Positions 33,671-44,452 of a stretch of 64,000 bases of DNA are shown in pieces. Position numbers and translations under genes: made by a program. The notes beneath the pieces were generated by a model that did no database searches, was not told where the DNA came from, and saw only the letters and a program-made list of their open reading frames with translations. How positions within the stretch are numbered: position 1 is the stretch's first letter; each line of letters begins with the position of its first letter. Source of the stretch: Allomyces arbusculus (taxonomy: Eukaryota; Blastocladiomycota; Blastocladiomycetes; Blastocladiales; Blastocladiaceae); the NCBI GenBank assembly GCA_027604705.1, contig JADHYV010000002.1, positions 558,001 through 622,000 of the forward strand, in the 5' to 3' direction.

Positions 33671-34040
33671 GGAGGGGGTTTCATTTTGTTGCTGTACATA
33701 AATGCCTTCATTTCTCTAGCGTGAGGGCGCGCGGCTTTGCTTTTTTGTGTGGTTGCTCCTTTGCGACCTGGTTTATCGAAATTAAACTAGTCGATTCGTT
33801 ATCATCGTCCGACGCAATGGATGCTTCTCCATCTTGTCCACCTTCTTCACCATACCAATGCGACCTGCTGCAGCTGAAGGGTTCTGGTCGTGCTTGAACT
33901 CGTCGCGAGATGGCCTCGCGAGTCCGCCAACTTCCACCATCACCCAGGCTGCTCCAGAAGTGGCAACAGGTATTCTTTCTTTCGTGTACAAAATATGGTA
34001 CATCAGCCGAGTTCAAAACGGCAACGGCAGAAACACCAAA
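33671..34040. other. Convergent 3' flanks of the LON/RING gene and ARL2
   Basis: 370 bases between facing stop codons, lower in GC than the genes. No supported gene. Confidence 0.45.
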
Positions 34041-34696
34041 TCAATCCACAAGATAAATGCGACTGGCCACGTCGCCGACGATCCAGTCCATTCCCTTGAG
34101 CAGGTTCACATTGAACTCGTCGGCCGTGTCCACATCGCCCGTCACGGCCGAGCACGGCACAATCGACCAGTGGTGCGTCTTGATTTCGTCGAGCTGGAGG
34201 ACCTGGGGGTTCGATTTCACGCGAATCAGTGAGCACCGTGCCCAAACCAAAGCTCTCCACGCAGCGAACAACGTACTTGTTGAATCTCCTCCACCGACAA
34301 CGCGCCCGGCAAATCCTGCTTATTCGCAAACACGAGCAACGACGCGCCCGCGAGCCGTTCTTCCAGCAACAAGGCGTGCAGCTCGGCCCGACAATCTTCC
34401 AATCGGCGTCGGTCGGCCGAATCCACGACCCACACGAGCGCGTCGGTCTGCTCAAAATAGTTGCGCCAGTAGGACCGAATCGACTTTTGCCCGCCGATGT
34501 CCCAGACATTGAGCGTGAACCCATTATGGTCGAGCGTCTTGATGTTGAATCCGAGCGTCGGCTCGATTGAAGCGATGGGCTCGCCCGTGATGCGCTTGAG
34601 AATCGTCGTCTTGCCGGCATTGTCTAGCCCGAGCATGAGCACGCGCATCTCTTTTTCTTTTTCGCGCAGTTTCTTGAGGATTGTGAGAAGGCCCAT
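34041..34696 (-). CDS. ARL2: ADP-ribosylation factor-like GTPase ARL2
   Basis: Small GTPase of the ARF family that works with tubulin cofactors C, D and E in alpha/beta-tubulin assembly and with BART-type effectors. Exons 34277..34696 and 34041..34202 (intron 74 bases) give 193 residues. [20 protein letters not shown] is nearly the human ARL2 N-terminus; it has Gly2 but is not usually myristoylated. The P-loop is GLDNAGKT, switch [12 protein letters not shown], switch [20 protein letters not shown], then the NKQD and SAVTG base-recognition motifs. After SAVTG there are about ten extra residues ([11 protein letters not shown]) before [12 protein letters not shown] that animal ARL2 lacks. The identification as ARL2 rather than ARL3 rests on the N-terminus and HHW motif. 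Confidence 0.95.
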
Positions 34697-35230
34697 GGTG
34701 CTCGTCGGTCAGGTAGGTTGAAGCGGGTCGTGGGTCAGGAACAGAACCGGGGCAGCGAACTGGCGCGTGCGCCAAGTTGTTGCAGCAGCAGCGGTTCGTG
34801 GTGTGGTCGGTGCAGAGGACGCGGTTGCAACAGCAAGGTGAAGGCGGTTTGCAGTGGCGACTTGGCAAGGTGAGAGTGGTAGGCAGGCAGTTTCCGGCGA
34901 TCGCTTCGTGCACGCGAAACTGGCCTGATCGAGAAGCGACGCTTATTTCTTCCCAGACGGCTGCCAGGATGCAGGCCGCTGCCGATGTGCTGGCGGCGCG
35001 CACGCAGTACGACGTCCGAGCGGGCCGGCCGCGAACGCCGCGGTGGCGGGGTCTCAGCGTCGTGTCCCGATCAGAGCCCGACCTTAGCACTTGGCCAGTT
35101 TTGCTGATTCGTTCATCGGAGCAACCTGTGGAGGCTCGCTCCAAGATATCGTACAAAGCACGGCAATACCGAGAGAAATCGACACAAAACAACCGTCACA
35201 CGCACTACTCGGTGCCCATCTTCCTCTTCT
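34697..35230. other. Intergenic: ARL2 promoter region
   Basis: About 530 bases upstream of the ARL2 start. CAG/CAA-rich on the + strand near 34780-34840. No gene is supported. Confidence 0.35.
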
Positions 35231-36290
35231 TCAAATCCTTGATGCGAGTCGACGAGCGGCGTGCGGGTTCGAGGGGCACAACCCGCCTGCTCGACCCCAA
35301 ATCTTCCGGGAACCCCTCCTTGCCACGATGACCAGCACGTTGGTCAGTACCCGGCGCCGACCACTTCTTGCGGTGGGTTGCACCAGGATCTCGACCGACC
35401 CGTCGTCATCGTTGATCACGTCCATGACCGACTCGGCGATAGATGGCGGCGGCTGCACCTGGCCAATCGGCCCTGACCGCACTGGAACTGGCGGCGGAAC
35501 GACCTTGCGCGGCGTCATGAGCTGCAACGGCGCGAGAGATAAAGGCAGCAACAATGTCGTCGCGACGCGTCGGCTCGCAACAAGGCGACGTGGTCTGCTG
35601 CTTGTCCGGCTCCAACCGCAACGCCAGGTCCTGATTGCGCGCCTCTGACTGGTCTTGCGGCTGCTACGACGGTGGTGGTGATGGCTGCAATGGCGGGATC
35701 GCGAGTGGTAACGTCGGCACCGCCGAACGCGTAGCGGGTGGTATCGTCGGTGCTTCAGCACGGGGAGCAGACGACACCAAATTGCGCGCATCTGGCGGCA
35801 AACCGATCTCGCCCGACAAAGACGGCTCCGTGCGAGAAACACCAAAGACGCGGCTGTGCGCATCGAGAATCAGCGCTGCCCACGCCGTGCCGTGCTTGGC
35901 CTTGAGCGTATCGAGCCAGCGGTCGTAGAGCTTGTTGGCGTCCTTTTCGGGGCATGACCATGCCTCGACGCCGAGCAATTACATGATAGCCGACCGCCGT
36001 TGGGTGGCGGGTGGAGGAGACGCTTTCAACGTGCGCCCTCTTGCTGTGAGCAAGGTCAGTTGCAAGCTTTTTGCGGATGCGGAAACATCGAGGAGTAAAG
36101 CAAGACATAAAAAGTTCCAGGAAAGCAGGCAGCATCAGGGCAATGTGCTTGCGCGCCAGCGTCGAGTTGAGGTTCGTGAACCGCGCGAGCATGGTTGGAG
36201 GGAGCTCTGCAAGGATCGTGTCGAGATCAAACGACGTGGTCGGCCCAAAACAAGCGGCGCAGCCCTGATCCCCCCCCCCACGCACACTTG
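35231..36290 (-). CDS. Unrecognised coding-like locus, model uncertain
   Basis: Three minus-strand stretches look protein-coding but I recognise no family. The first, near 36110-36250, reads SFDLDTILAELPPTMLARFT and then NSTLARKHIALMLPAFLELF. The second, near 35664-35960, reads ANKLYDRWLDTLKAKHGTAW and AALILDAHSRVFGVSRTEP, then a Pro-rich tail. The third, near 35340-35520, reads LMTPRKVVPPPVPVRSGPIG and SVMDVINDDDGSVEILVQP. The last follows a good pyrimidine-rich CAG acceptor at about 35520. Between the second and third stretches the frame that looks coding (PPLQPSPPPS / QPQDQSEARNQDLALRLEP) is interrupted by an in-frame TAG near 35660 that I could not remove with a GT-AG intron. It may be a multi-exon gene I mis-spliced or a recently broken gene. 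The start is unknown, and the coordinates only bracket the signal. Confidence 0.35.
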
Positions 36291-36940
36291 AGCGGACCAG
36301 TTCTCCTGCCTCTTGAAACGATTTTCGAAAATCCTCGAGTTGGATTCCTCGACCGTACCATCTGCAGTGCCATGACAAATCGAGGCACATGGGCTGTGTT
36401 GGTCCTGGACAATAAACTGGCACAGATATCGGGAGTAATGGTCAAATGAGGGAGAGCAACTCTGAAGCGTGGTGATGTGGGCAGGACTGGCGCAGGCGCT
36501 GGGTTTACATTAAGAACAGGTGCACTCGGGCTGGCGGCAGTACCGCGTCCTGCATCGAGTCGACTGTCCAAGTGAAGGCGACCAGCACGTTGATATAATG
36601 CTAATATTGCAGACTCTGTTGCCGGATTCCGGCGCGTCGGACGTAATTGCGCGCCATCTCGGCAAGACTTCTAGTAAAGGCATCAGGCGGGAGATTGAAG
36701 GGGTCTCTTGGCTCGCCATGGTTCGCGGCCCTTGCAGCGGGTCACGTCAGAAACGGCGGCAACTTGCGGCCGGACCACAATCGAGTTGGTGCGCCGGCCG
36801 ACGTCGTCGCTGTTGACGAGCTGAAGGAAAGATTGCGCTGTTCGGCGTGTGGTGCATCTGCTGGCTGATCAGACTGAACATCCGTGGGTCAGCCCACCGT
36901 GACAGGACGCTTCGTCCTCTTCATCGTTGACTACGACCTT

Positions 36941-36974
<34 letters not shown>

Positions 36975-37059
36975 ATGATCACGCCCCACCGCGGGCCCAC
37001 TCCAGCGATATTGACGCTCCAACTACCCGCATTTCGTTTAGCTCAGCGGCGCCGCCACC
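36291..37059. other. Upstream region of the ankyrin-RasGEF gene
   Basis: About 770 bases with no supported gene. Contains a C-run near 36270-36280 at its left edge and the GTC microsatellite listed separately. The ATG at 37060 sits in GCCGCCACCATG, an optimal eukaryotic start context. Confidence 0.4.
36941..36971 (+). repeat. (GTC)n trinucleotide microsatellite
   Basis: About ten uninterrupted GTC units some 90 bases upstream of the RasGEF start codon, probably in its promoter or 5' leader. Likely length-variable between strains. Confidence 0.85.
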
Positions 37060-40000
37060 ATGCCGAGCCTGCTGTCGGGCCTGCTCCGTTCCAAGTCCAA
37101 ATCCACTGGCAACGTGCTCGCGCGCGTCAACCATGACGTGCCTACCAACCTCAAACGCTCCGGCACCAAGTCGAAGCGCGATGTCGGCACCGCGTCTGCG
37201 GCCAGTTTGGAGTGCAATACCGACCCGCCGTCAACGGTCGACCTGTTGCCATTGCCCACCTCCTGCCTGACCGACCTGTGCGCGGCCGGTGCGGCTGCCC
37301 TCAAGTACCCGGCAACTCCCAATATGACGGCCGCTTCGCTCGCAAGTGGCTCCTCCTCGTCAACCGCACCCGCTCCCGCGTCAACAACCCCGAACTGGGC
37401 CGCTGCCGATGCTGCGAAAGTTGTTTCCACGCGCATTGCCGCGGCTGGCACGCTCAACTCCCCCGCCGACCACCTCGGCAATACGCCGCTCCATTTGGCC
37501 ATCATGCACCGCGACATGGCCCTCGCCCTACTCCTGCTGCGCAAGGGCGGTGCCGACCCCAACGTGGCAAACGCTGCGGGTGCAACTCCGCTCGACGTGG
37601 CCGAAGCTCTCGCCTGGCCCGCCATGGCGAACGCACTCGTCCGCTACGGCGCCCGTATTGACAACGCTGCCCCAAGACCCAACTTGCTCCCGCATGAACT
37701 CATGGGTGCGACCGCATCGCCCACGGCCATGGCCGTGCACGGGCTCACGTGGCACCTAGCGCCGCTCACCGAACCTGGCCGCGTGCCGACCAACATTGTC
37801 ATTGACATTCCGGCGCTTGCGCGGATCACGGCCGCGTATGGTCACATGGAGCTCGCGCGCGCGTTGGTATCTCGACTCATGGGCCCTCCCTCGCTCGTGG
37901 ACGCGCCCGACGAGCATGGCATGTCGCCGCTCGCCTGGGCGGCCATGGGCGGATCGCTCGACATTGTGCGCCTTCTCGTCGAGGAAGCGCGGGCCTTGGT
38001 CCATGGCGCACCGGGCCTCCCGCGCATGGCACCATTACATGTGGCCGCGTTTGGTGGGCATCTCGAAATCGTCGCATACCTGATGGAGCGCGGTGCTGTG
38101 CCGACGGAGCGGGACCTCATGATCGCGGCGTGGATGCTGCATTTTCCTATTGTCGACCACTTGCTCAAGGTCGGCAAGGTCGCGATCCCGCAGCCGTTTT
38201 TCGCATGGTTGCGCCGCGGGTGGGATTTGCGACGCCAGGTGAACGAGGCGTTTACGTGGTACCAGCCGGCACCAGGACCCACGACGGGGTCGCTGAAGTC
38301 GGCGTCGGTGATTGCGTCAGGGGCCGAACTCGAAGTCGAGCGGCTACTGACGGTCGCGTCGCCTGAATCGGCCATGTCGGCGCGCTCGCTCGTCAAGTCG
38401 GTGCCGACCAAGATTGCCAAGCAGACGGCACAAGACACGAACGCTGAACTGCTCGACGCGGGCGCGGGCCAGGCCGCGGCATGGATTCAGTGGAGAAGTC
38501 CCGTTCTGTTCCGGCACAATACGATCACACCACCCCCAGCACCACCACTCGCGGAACTCGTGCCAGACCTCGTCAACGTGGCGCTTGGGCTCGAAGGGGA
38601 CTTGCAAGTCGCATTTACCACCGTCCTGTACCGGCTCCCAATGCACGGGTCCGACCTCGACGTGGATGTGGCGCGGTTCGCGCTGCACGTTCTCCACCTG
38701 ATCCGGCACGCCGCCACGACTGACAAGACGCAGTACACGGCGACCGCCGTGCTCGCGGCAAGCACCGTCCAGAAACTGTGTGTGCGCATTCTCGGCGAGC
38801 AAATGCCGCCTGCCGTCGCTGCGGCCGTCGCCGACCAGTGCCGCCGCGTGCAAGAAGAATCAGCACCGGGCCTCTTGCGCGCGGCACGACTCGCATCGGG
38901 GATTTGGCCACCACCCACGGCCGTACCCGACATGGTCCGCGAAGCCATGACCGTGCTCGACGCTGTCGAGGACCTCGTCCGGATCGCCAACGTCTCTGGG
39001 TGCTGGCCCGCCGGCACGCTCAACGTCAACGACCTCGTGCGGCACCTGTGGCACGGCAGGCACCACTCGCTTGGCGGATCGCGTCCCGTATCCGGGTCCG
39101 GGATCGCCGCCAAGGACTTTGACGAGTACCGGCGCGAAGCCAACTTGCAGAAAATCGAGTCGATGGCACGGACCCCACCGACAGAACGGACCGAGGCTGA
39201 TGCCATGGCCTCTGCTGCACCGACGTCGGTGCCCACGTCCCCAGTGACGGCACTGAGCGACGAGGACGCGCCCTTTTTTGCCGACCTCGATTCGGCCGTA
39301 GGTTTACTGGCGGCGCGCGTCAAGGACTTGCGCGCGGCCGTGCAGCGGTCGGCCAAGGACGAGTACCGCGCATGTGCGGCGGCCGTCTACGCGGCGCTCG
39401 ACCGGGTCGCAGAAGACGTTCTCGCGTACCGCGTGATTCGCGACATGTCGCACGACTTGACGACGCCTGACGGAAGCTTGACGCTGCGTGCCGCACTCGC
39501 CGATGATATCGCTAAGGCGCGTGCCGCGGGTGCTGGCGTACTCCAGCGCGCGCACGTCGCGTCAGGTGTGTGGCCGCCCGAGGGCGCCGCACAGGTGATG
39601 CTTGATATGACGGTGCCGAGTTTGCTGGCAGTGAAGAAGGTGGTCATGCGCGCGCGCGAGATCGTGCCGCGCGTGCGGATTGTCAAGGGGGTCGAGATTG
39701 ACCATGCGCTCGAGTTGCAGGAACGGTGGATGCACGGGGAGAGGATTCGTGCCATGGTGCGGTTATGGGAGAACGTGCAGCTGGCCGCGGTGCCGACGCC
39801 TGCGGGGTCCCGGGTCGTGCGTCCAGCCGGTGGGGAGGTGGGGCTGGAGAAGCCAAGTGCGGCGACGTTGCTGCGTGAGGCCGAGGAATTGTATGCGGAC
39901 GACGGGCTCGTATTTGATGACGGCAAGCAGGTACGCGGCGGGCGGCTGGCCAAGCTGGTCGAGGTGCTCACGCACCAGTCGTACAAAGGTGCGTTGCGAG

Positions 40001-41527
40001 TATGGTGGTGTTGGTTGTGTTCTTGGTCTAACTGCGTTGTCAATGACAGACTACAAGTATGCCAAGACGTTCCTGCTCACGCACCACTCATTTACAACGT
40101 CGCTCGATTTGCTGGCGCTGCTGATTCGTCGCTATGACGTGCCGCCGCCCATGGGGATCGACGACGAGGAGGCGTTCAACCGCTATGTGCAGCGGTGTCT
40201 GATGCCGGTCCGCGGGAGGTCCGATGATTCCCACGGTTGGTGCGAGTAAGACATTTAGCTGATACAGACCAACCGTCGCGCGTAGAGTGCTCGATGTGCT
40301 CACGCAGTGGATCAAGAGCCATTTTGCCGATTTCCTCAGCGACGACAAGGCGTTGTATGTCAAGGCCAACGAGTTTCTCAAGAGCAAGGTGTCACCCGAC
40401 TTGCCGAACCGCGTCGAGCAGATCTTTGCCGTCTTGAAGACGCAGGTACGCCGCACGTCCGCCCTGCCGGAATGGAGACAATCGATCGCTCACACATCTT
40501 CCCCGCGAATCAGATGCAAGAGTCGCAAAACACGGACCCGGTTGTCGACCTCAAGCTCGCGCCCAAGCCCGTCATCAACACCAAGCACCTTTTGAAACTC
40601 GAGATCCGCCCAGCCATCACCACGGCCCTGCTCGACCAGGACGCCACCGAGATTGCGCGCCAGCTCACGCTTCTCGAGGCCAACCACTTCCGCGCCATTG
40701 TGACCAAGGAGTGGGTGAACCAAATCTGGGGCCGGACCAACGAAACGAGCCGCACCAAGGCGCCGACCATCGACGTCATGATCACGCTCACGAACCGGCT
40801 CTCGCGCACAGTCGCGCACATGGTGGTCGCGAGCGAGGTGGAGAAGGAGCGTCTTGCCGTGATCAAGCACTGGGTGCATGTTGCGCAGGCATGTGCGGCA
40901 TTGAACAACTTCAATGCGGTCACGGCGATTGTGGCCGGGTTGTGCATGGGGCCCGTGCATCGGATGGAGAAAACATGGGCGGTATGGGCTCGCTATTTTC
41001 GTTTTCGTTTCGGGGAACCGGTCGAGCGGTAGCTCACGAATTGTGATTGGGTGTAGGTGTTTGCGACCAAGCACCCCAAGTCGCGCGAGGCACTGACGCG
41101 ACTGACCGAAATGGTCAGCGCGAGTGGTCAGTACGCCAATTACCGCAAGGCGCTCAAGGCTGCGACCAAGCCGTGCATTCCGTTCCTCGGTACTTCTGTC
41201 CGCTGAAACGTAGTAGCAGTTTAATCGCCATCGCATTCACCTCTCGTCTTGCTAGGCGTCTACATTACCGACCTGACGTTTGTCGAGGACGGCAACCCCG
41301 ACTTTTTGCCCGAGAACCACCATATCAACTTCGACAAGCGACGCAAAGTCGCGACGATCATCGAGGAGATTGTGGACTGGCAGCACGGGTGCGTCTACGC
41401 GCTGCTACCCGTCGACGCGCTGCTGGCGTACTTGCGCGAGCTACCGCTAGGCGAAGTGACGGAGAAGGACTTGTACTCGATGAGCGTGAAGGCCGAACCG
41501 ATTGAGGACGATAGCGATGATGACTAG
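37060..41527 (+). CDS. Ankyrin-repeat Ras guanine nucleotide exchange factor
   Basis: Predicted Ras-family GEF. Exons 37060..39988, 40050..40218, 40268..40445, 40514..40981, 41057..41189 and 41256..41527 keep frame throughout, giving 1382 residues. Ankyrin repeats occupy about residues 145-370 (DHLGNTPLHLAIMHRDMALA; MSPLAWAAMGGSLDIVRLLV; MAPLHVAAFGGHLEIVAYLM). A long helical middle part carries two related modules (LASGIWPPPTAVPDM and VASGVWPPEGAAQVM). The RasGEF N-terminal REM domain is at about 950-1090 (YAKTFLLTHHSFTTSLDLLA; VLDVLTQWIKSHFADF). The catalytic Cdc25 domain runs from about 1115 to 1370 (EIARQLTLLEANHFRAI; WVHVAQACAALNNFNAVTAI; HHINFDKRRKVATIIEEI). It ends in an acidic DDSDDD tail. 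The second intron is only 49 bases. I know fungal Cdc25 proteins with SH3 domains; an N-terminal ankyrin block in their place is unusual. The target GTPase (Ras, Rap or Bud1-like) cannot be told. Confidence 0.9.
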
Positions 41528-42364
41528 AAGGAACATGGATGGTTTCGAGAACCTTGCACTCATTTAGGAGATTGATTGCAGCCGTGTCATGTCTGGCCCA
41601 CCACGTTGCGATCGAGGAGATTGAATCTGTGATTCTGGTTGCCACGATCGGCTGGTTGTCATCTTGTGATTTCCGAAACGTGATCGACACCTGTCACGTT
41701 GCTGTTTGCCATACCTTGTGGCTTCGAAAACTCTCCGAGATTCCAGACACTTGGGCAAAGAGACAAAAGCGACTCTGATGGTTTGTTTCGCACGACTGGA
41801 GGGCGTCATTGAAGTACACAAGCGGAAACGCTTGCCATGCCCATTTGTGGTCTTGCCATTGAAGTGTGACGATTGCGAACGCAAGCAGGTCCGGGGCGTG
41901 TATACTCATGGCTGATGATGGGTCATTCAATCGTGGTGCAGCGAGCCAGACTCGCGCAATGCCGACTGCAAACGCGGATGACGCACAGATCAATGCCTGC
42001 TCGTGTTGTGAAGAGTGGCAGCAATTGCAAGAGCGATCGTACGACCATTTCTATGTTCTTGATTGGCAGTGCGATCTGATCAATCATTTTTTGGTGTCGT
42101 TGCTTCGGCAATCGCTGGTAACACTCGACATGGGTGAAATGTTGCTGCTTTGTCGAAGCGGCTTTTTGTATCTATTCAAGAGTACAGAACAAACGGAAGC
42201 AGTAAAATGGTTTGATCTACATGCAGGACATGATCAGATGTATCAACTGCTTGGAATCAACTCACATGACTGTGCGAACAGAACAGACCATCAAGCAACA
42301 CCATGCCCGAAATGGCACGCGGGCATCAATGATCGTAAACTTGGTGGTGAGCTGCTCTTTGATT
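41528..42364. other. Lower-GC interval downstream of the RasGEF gene
   Basis: About 840 bases with a GC content clearly below the genes. No coding frame is supported on either strand. Confidence 0.35.
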
Positions 42365-43979
42365 TCACACGAGAGCGTCGCTTTGTACACGTGCACCAAC
42401 ATTGGTGCCGCCGTTGCACACGGTGCGGGCATCCGCTGCAGCAGCGCGGACGCAAACTTCTCTGAGCGACGGATTGGCGAAATTGAGCGCGCGCAACGTG
42501 GTGGGCAGCGCCGCTACCCACTTGGCCGCGTTATCGTCGGACAAGTCGGGCATGTCCTGGAGCCCAAGCGTGTGCAACTGGGGAGGGAACGTCCCGGCTA
42601 GGACCCTTGTCAACTTGTTGTCTTTGAAATTGAGATGCGAAAGCGACTTGGGCCAACGGAGCCGGCTAGACCATCGTCATTCAAGCGGCACCGGGTGAGC
42701 CGGAATGGGATCAAATTCGGTGGCAGCCGCATTTCAATTACAGGGGCTGATGGCCTCCGTCCAATCACTCAAGCTCGCAGCGACAGGTCCATGAGCGACA
42801 CCGGCAGTCGCCTCATCAGCTGCTCGACCCCCATATCGTCGCCTCGGAACCCGGTGTTCAGCGACAAGTGCGTGAGCGTTGACGCAAGCGGGAGATTCTT
42901 GCATGTCTCGACGGTCTACTGTAAATGAAACACTTGCAGCGAGCGCGTCACGCACGGAAGGCGCGCCAAGAGCACCGACACACCATTGTCGAGAACCAAG
43001 GGCCCAAAAATTCTTTGGCGGAGTGCCTCAACGCGCGGACCGAGGACGGCGCAGTCATGGCGAGCAACGTCGAAAAATTTTGCACAAAATCCTGCCTATC
43101 CTTAACCAGAGCCTCAATGTCGACTTCCTGCCTGCCCGTGCGCGGCAAGGCAGTGACCATGCACGCGAGCAGTGCAAGGTAGACATTGATGGTGAACGAC
43201 TTGAGACCCGGGAGCGCGTGTTAGATACGGTCCGCGAGCGCCTGCATGTTGGCTTCGGTAAACATCGCCGGAATGTGCGCAGTAAGTGTCACAAATGTCG
43301 TACCGTCCGTGGTGTGCGACGTGTCTGTCAATGCCAACGAACGGAGATTACACAGCTTCTGGAACGAGTGGAGTTTCGGCAGCCGGAGGCAGGTCGAGTC
43401 GAGCAAGACTGGGTGAGCGTTCTTCAAACTGGTTGCAACCATAATTTCGTCACACTGGAACGGAACGGCACGGTCTTGCTCAGTCGAGTGGCAGTACGCT
43501 GTTCAATCGCCACGAGGAGGAAAGTATATGGCAGGAACACAAGGGTCCCCGAATCCCCGCTTAGCCGATGAACCCGAAGCTCGTTTTGCAATTTTGCGTG
43601 GAGCACATCCAACGCACTTGGACTGACGTACGACCGGTCCTGCACACGCGGTGGCAACACGAGGGACCACCGGATGTGCCGTACCATGCCCAGTGGGCTC
43701 AGGCCGGCCCACACAAATGCCGACGCAATGCAACGGCACCGTGCCCTCATTCCCGTTCAGGGAGAGCAGCGAGACGGCATGGTACTGGGCCGTCATGCGA
43801 ATGACAGCGTGCAAGCAGGGCGAGTTCAGGCTTAGTGCTGCAAGCACCAGGTACAAAACGGCAAGACGACTAATCTCGTAGTGCAACACTCGCTTCCCAT
43901 GCAATTCGTCAAGCTGGCGCTCGAGAGCGGTGCGAAAGAGGAGCAGCTCAATGATATGGTTGGTGACGACGTCGGGCAT
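42365..43979 (-). pseudogene. F-box/LRR-like locus, probably decayed
   Basis: Minus-strand sequence beginning at an ATG at 43979 with MPDVVTNHIIELLLFRTALE, which resembles an F-box-like start (LPDVVLNHI-type). It then continues through several frames with leucine-rich-repeat pieces: LCNLRSLALTDTSHTT (about 43330), LSHLNFKDNKLTRVLAG, FPPQLHTLGLQDMPDL and LPTTLRALNFANPSLREV (42450-42650). Frame changes near 43700 and between 42700 and 43200 are not explained by clear introns, so the gene is probably broken or too intron-rich for me to resolve. It resembles the locus at 22575-23968 in composition, orientation and LRR content. No function is assigned. Confidence 0.5.
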
Positions 43980-44452
43980 GTCTGGAGCCGTGGAGCCGGC
44001 ATCACATGGGTGGCAACCAAATTTTGGCTCGGAATCGGGTGGGCGATGTTGGCGGGTGGTGTACAGAGCGGGCGTCGACTGCCGGAGTGATTGCTGAAGA
44101 GTTCTGTGCTCGATGGTGCTTCTAGCCAGCTGAAGAGCGCGGATGGGTTGCTTGCTGCGCTGCCTCACAGAGAACGTGAGATGATTCAGTGTACAAGTGC
44201 AATTGTGATTAGGTCGGGTTAAAAAACTGCGTCTTCACGTCTTTTAAGGCAATGCATGACTCGAATCGAAAGCCAAGGCATGATTCTGAACTTGAGTTAT
44301 AGTGGAGGTTCTCCCACGACAATGACGTTGAACCTGGCTGAAAGCGTCGCCCTGGCCCGACTCTGTGATATCTCCAATCATCAATTCGCTCAAGCAAACA
44401 GTTTAAAAGAGCATTTCGACGACGAAGGTCAGGTCTCATAGGACATGGTCGC
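43980..44452. other. Intergenic between LRR locus and methionine aminopeptidase
   Basis: About 470 bases, moderately AT-rich. It includes the 3' flank of the minus-strand aminopeptidase gene. No supported gene. Confidence 0.35.
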
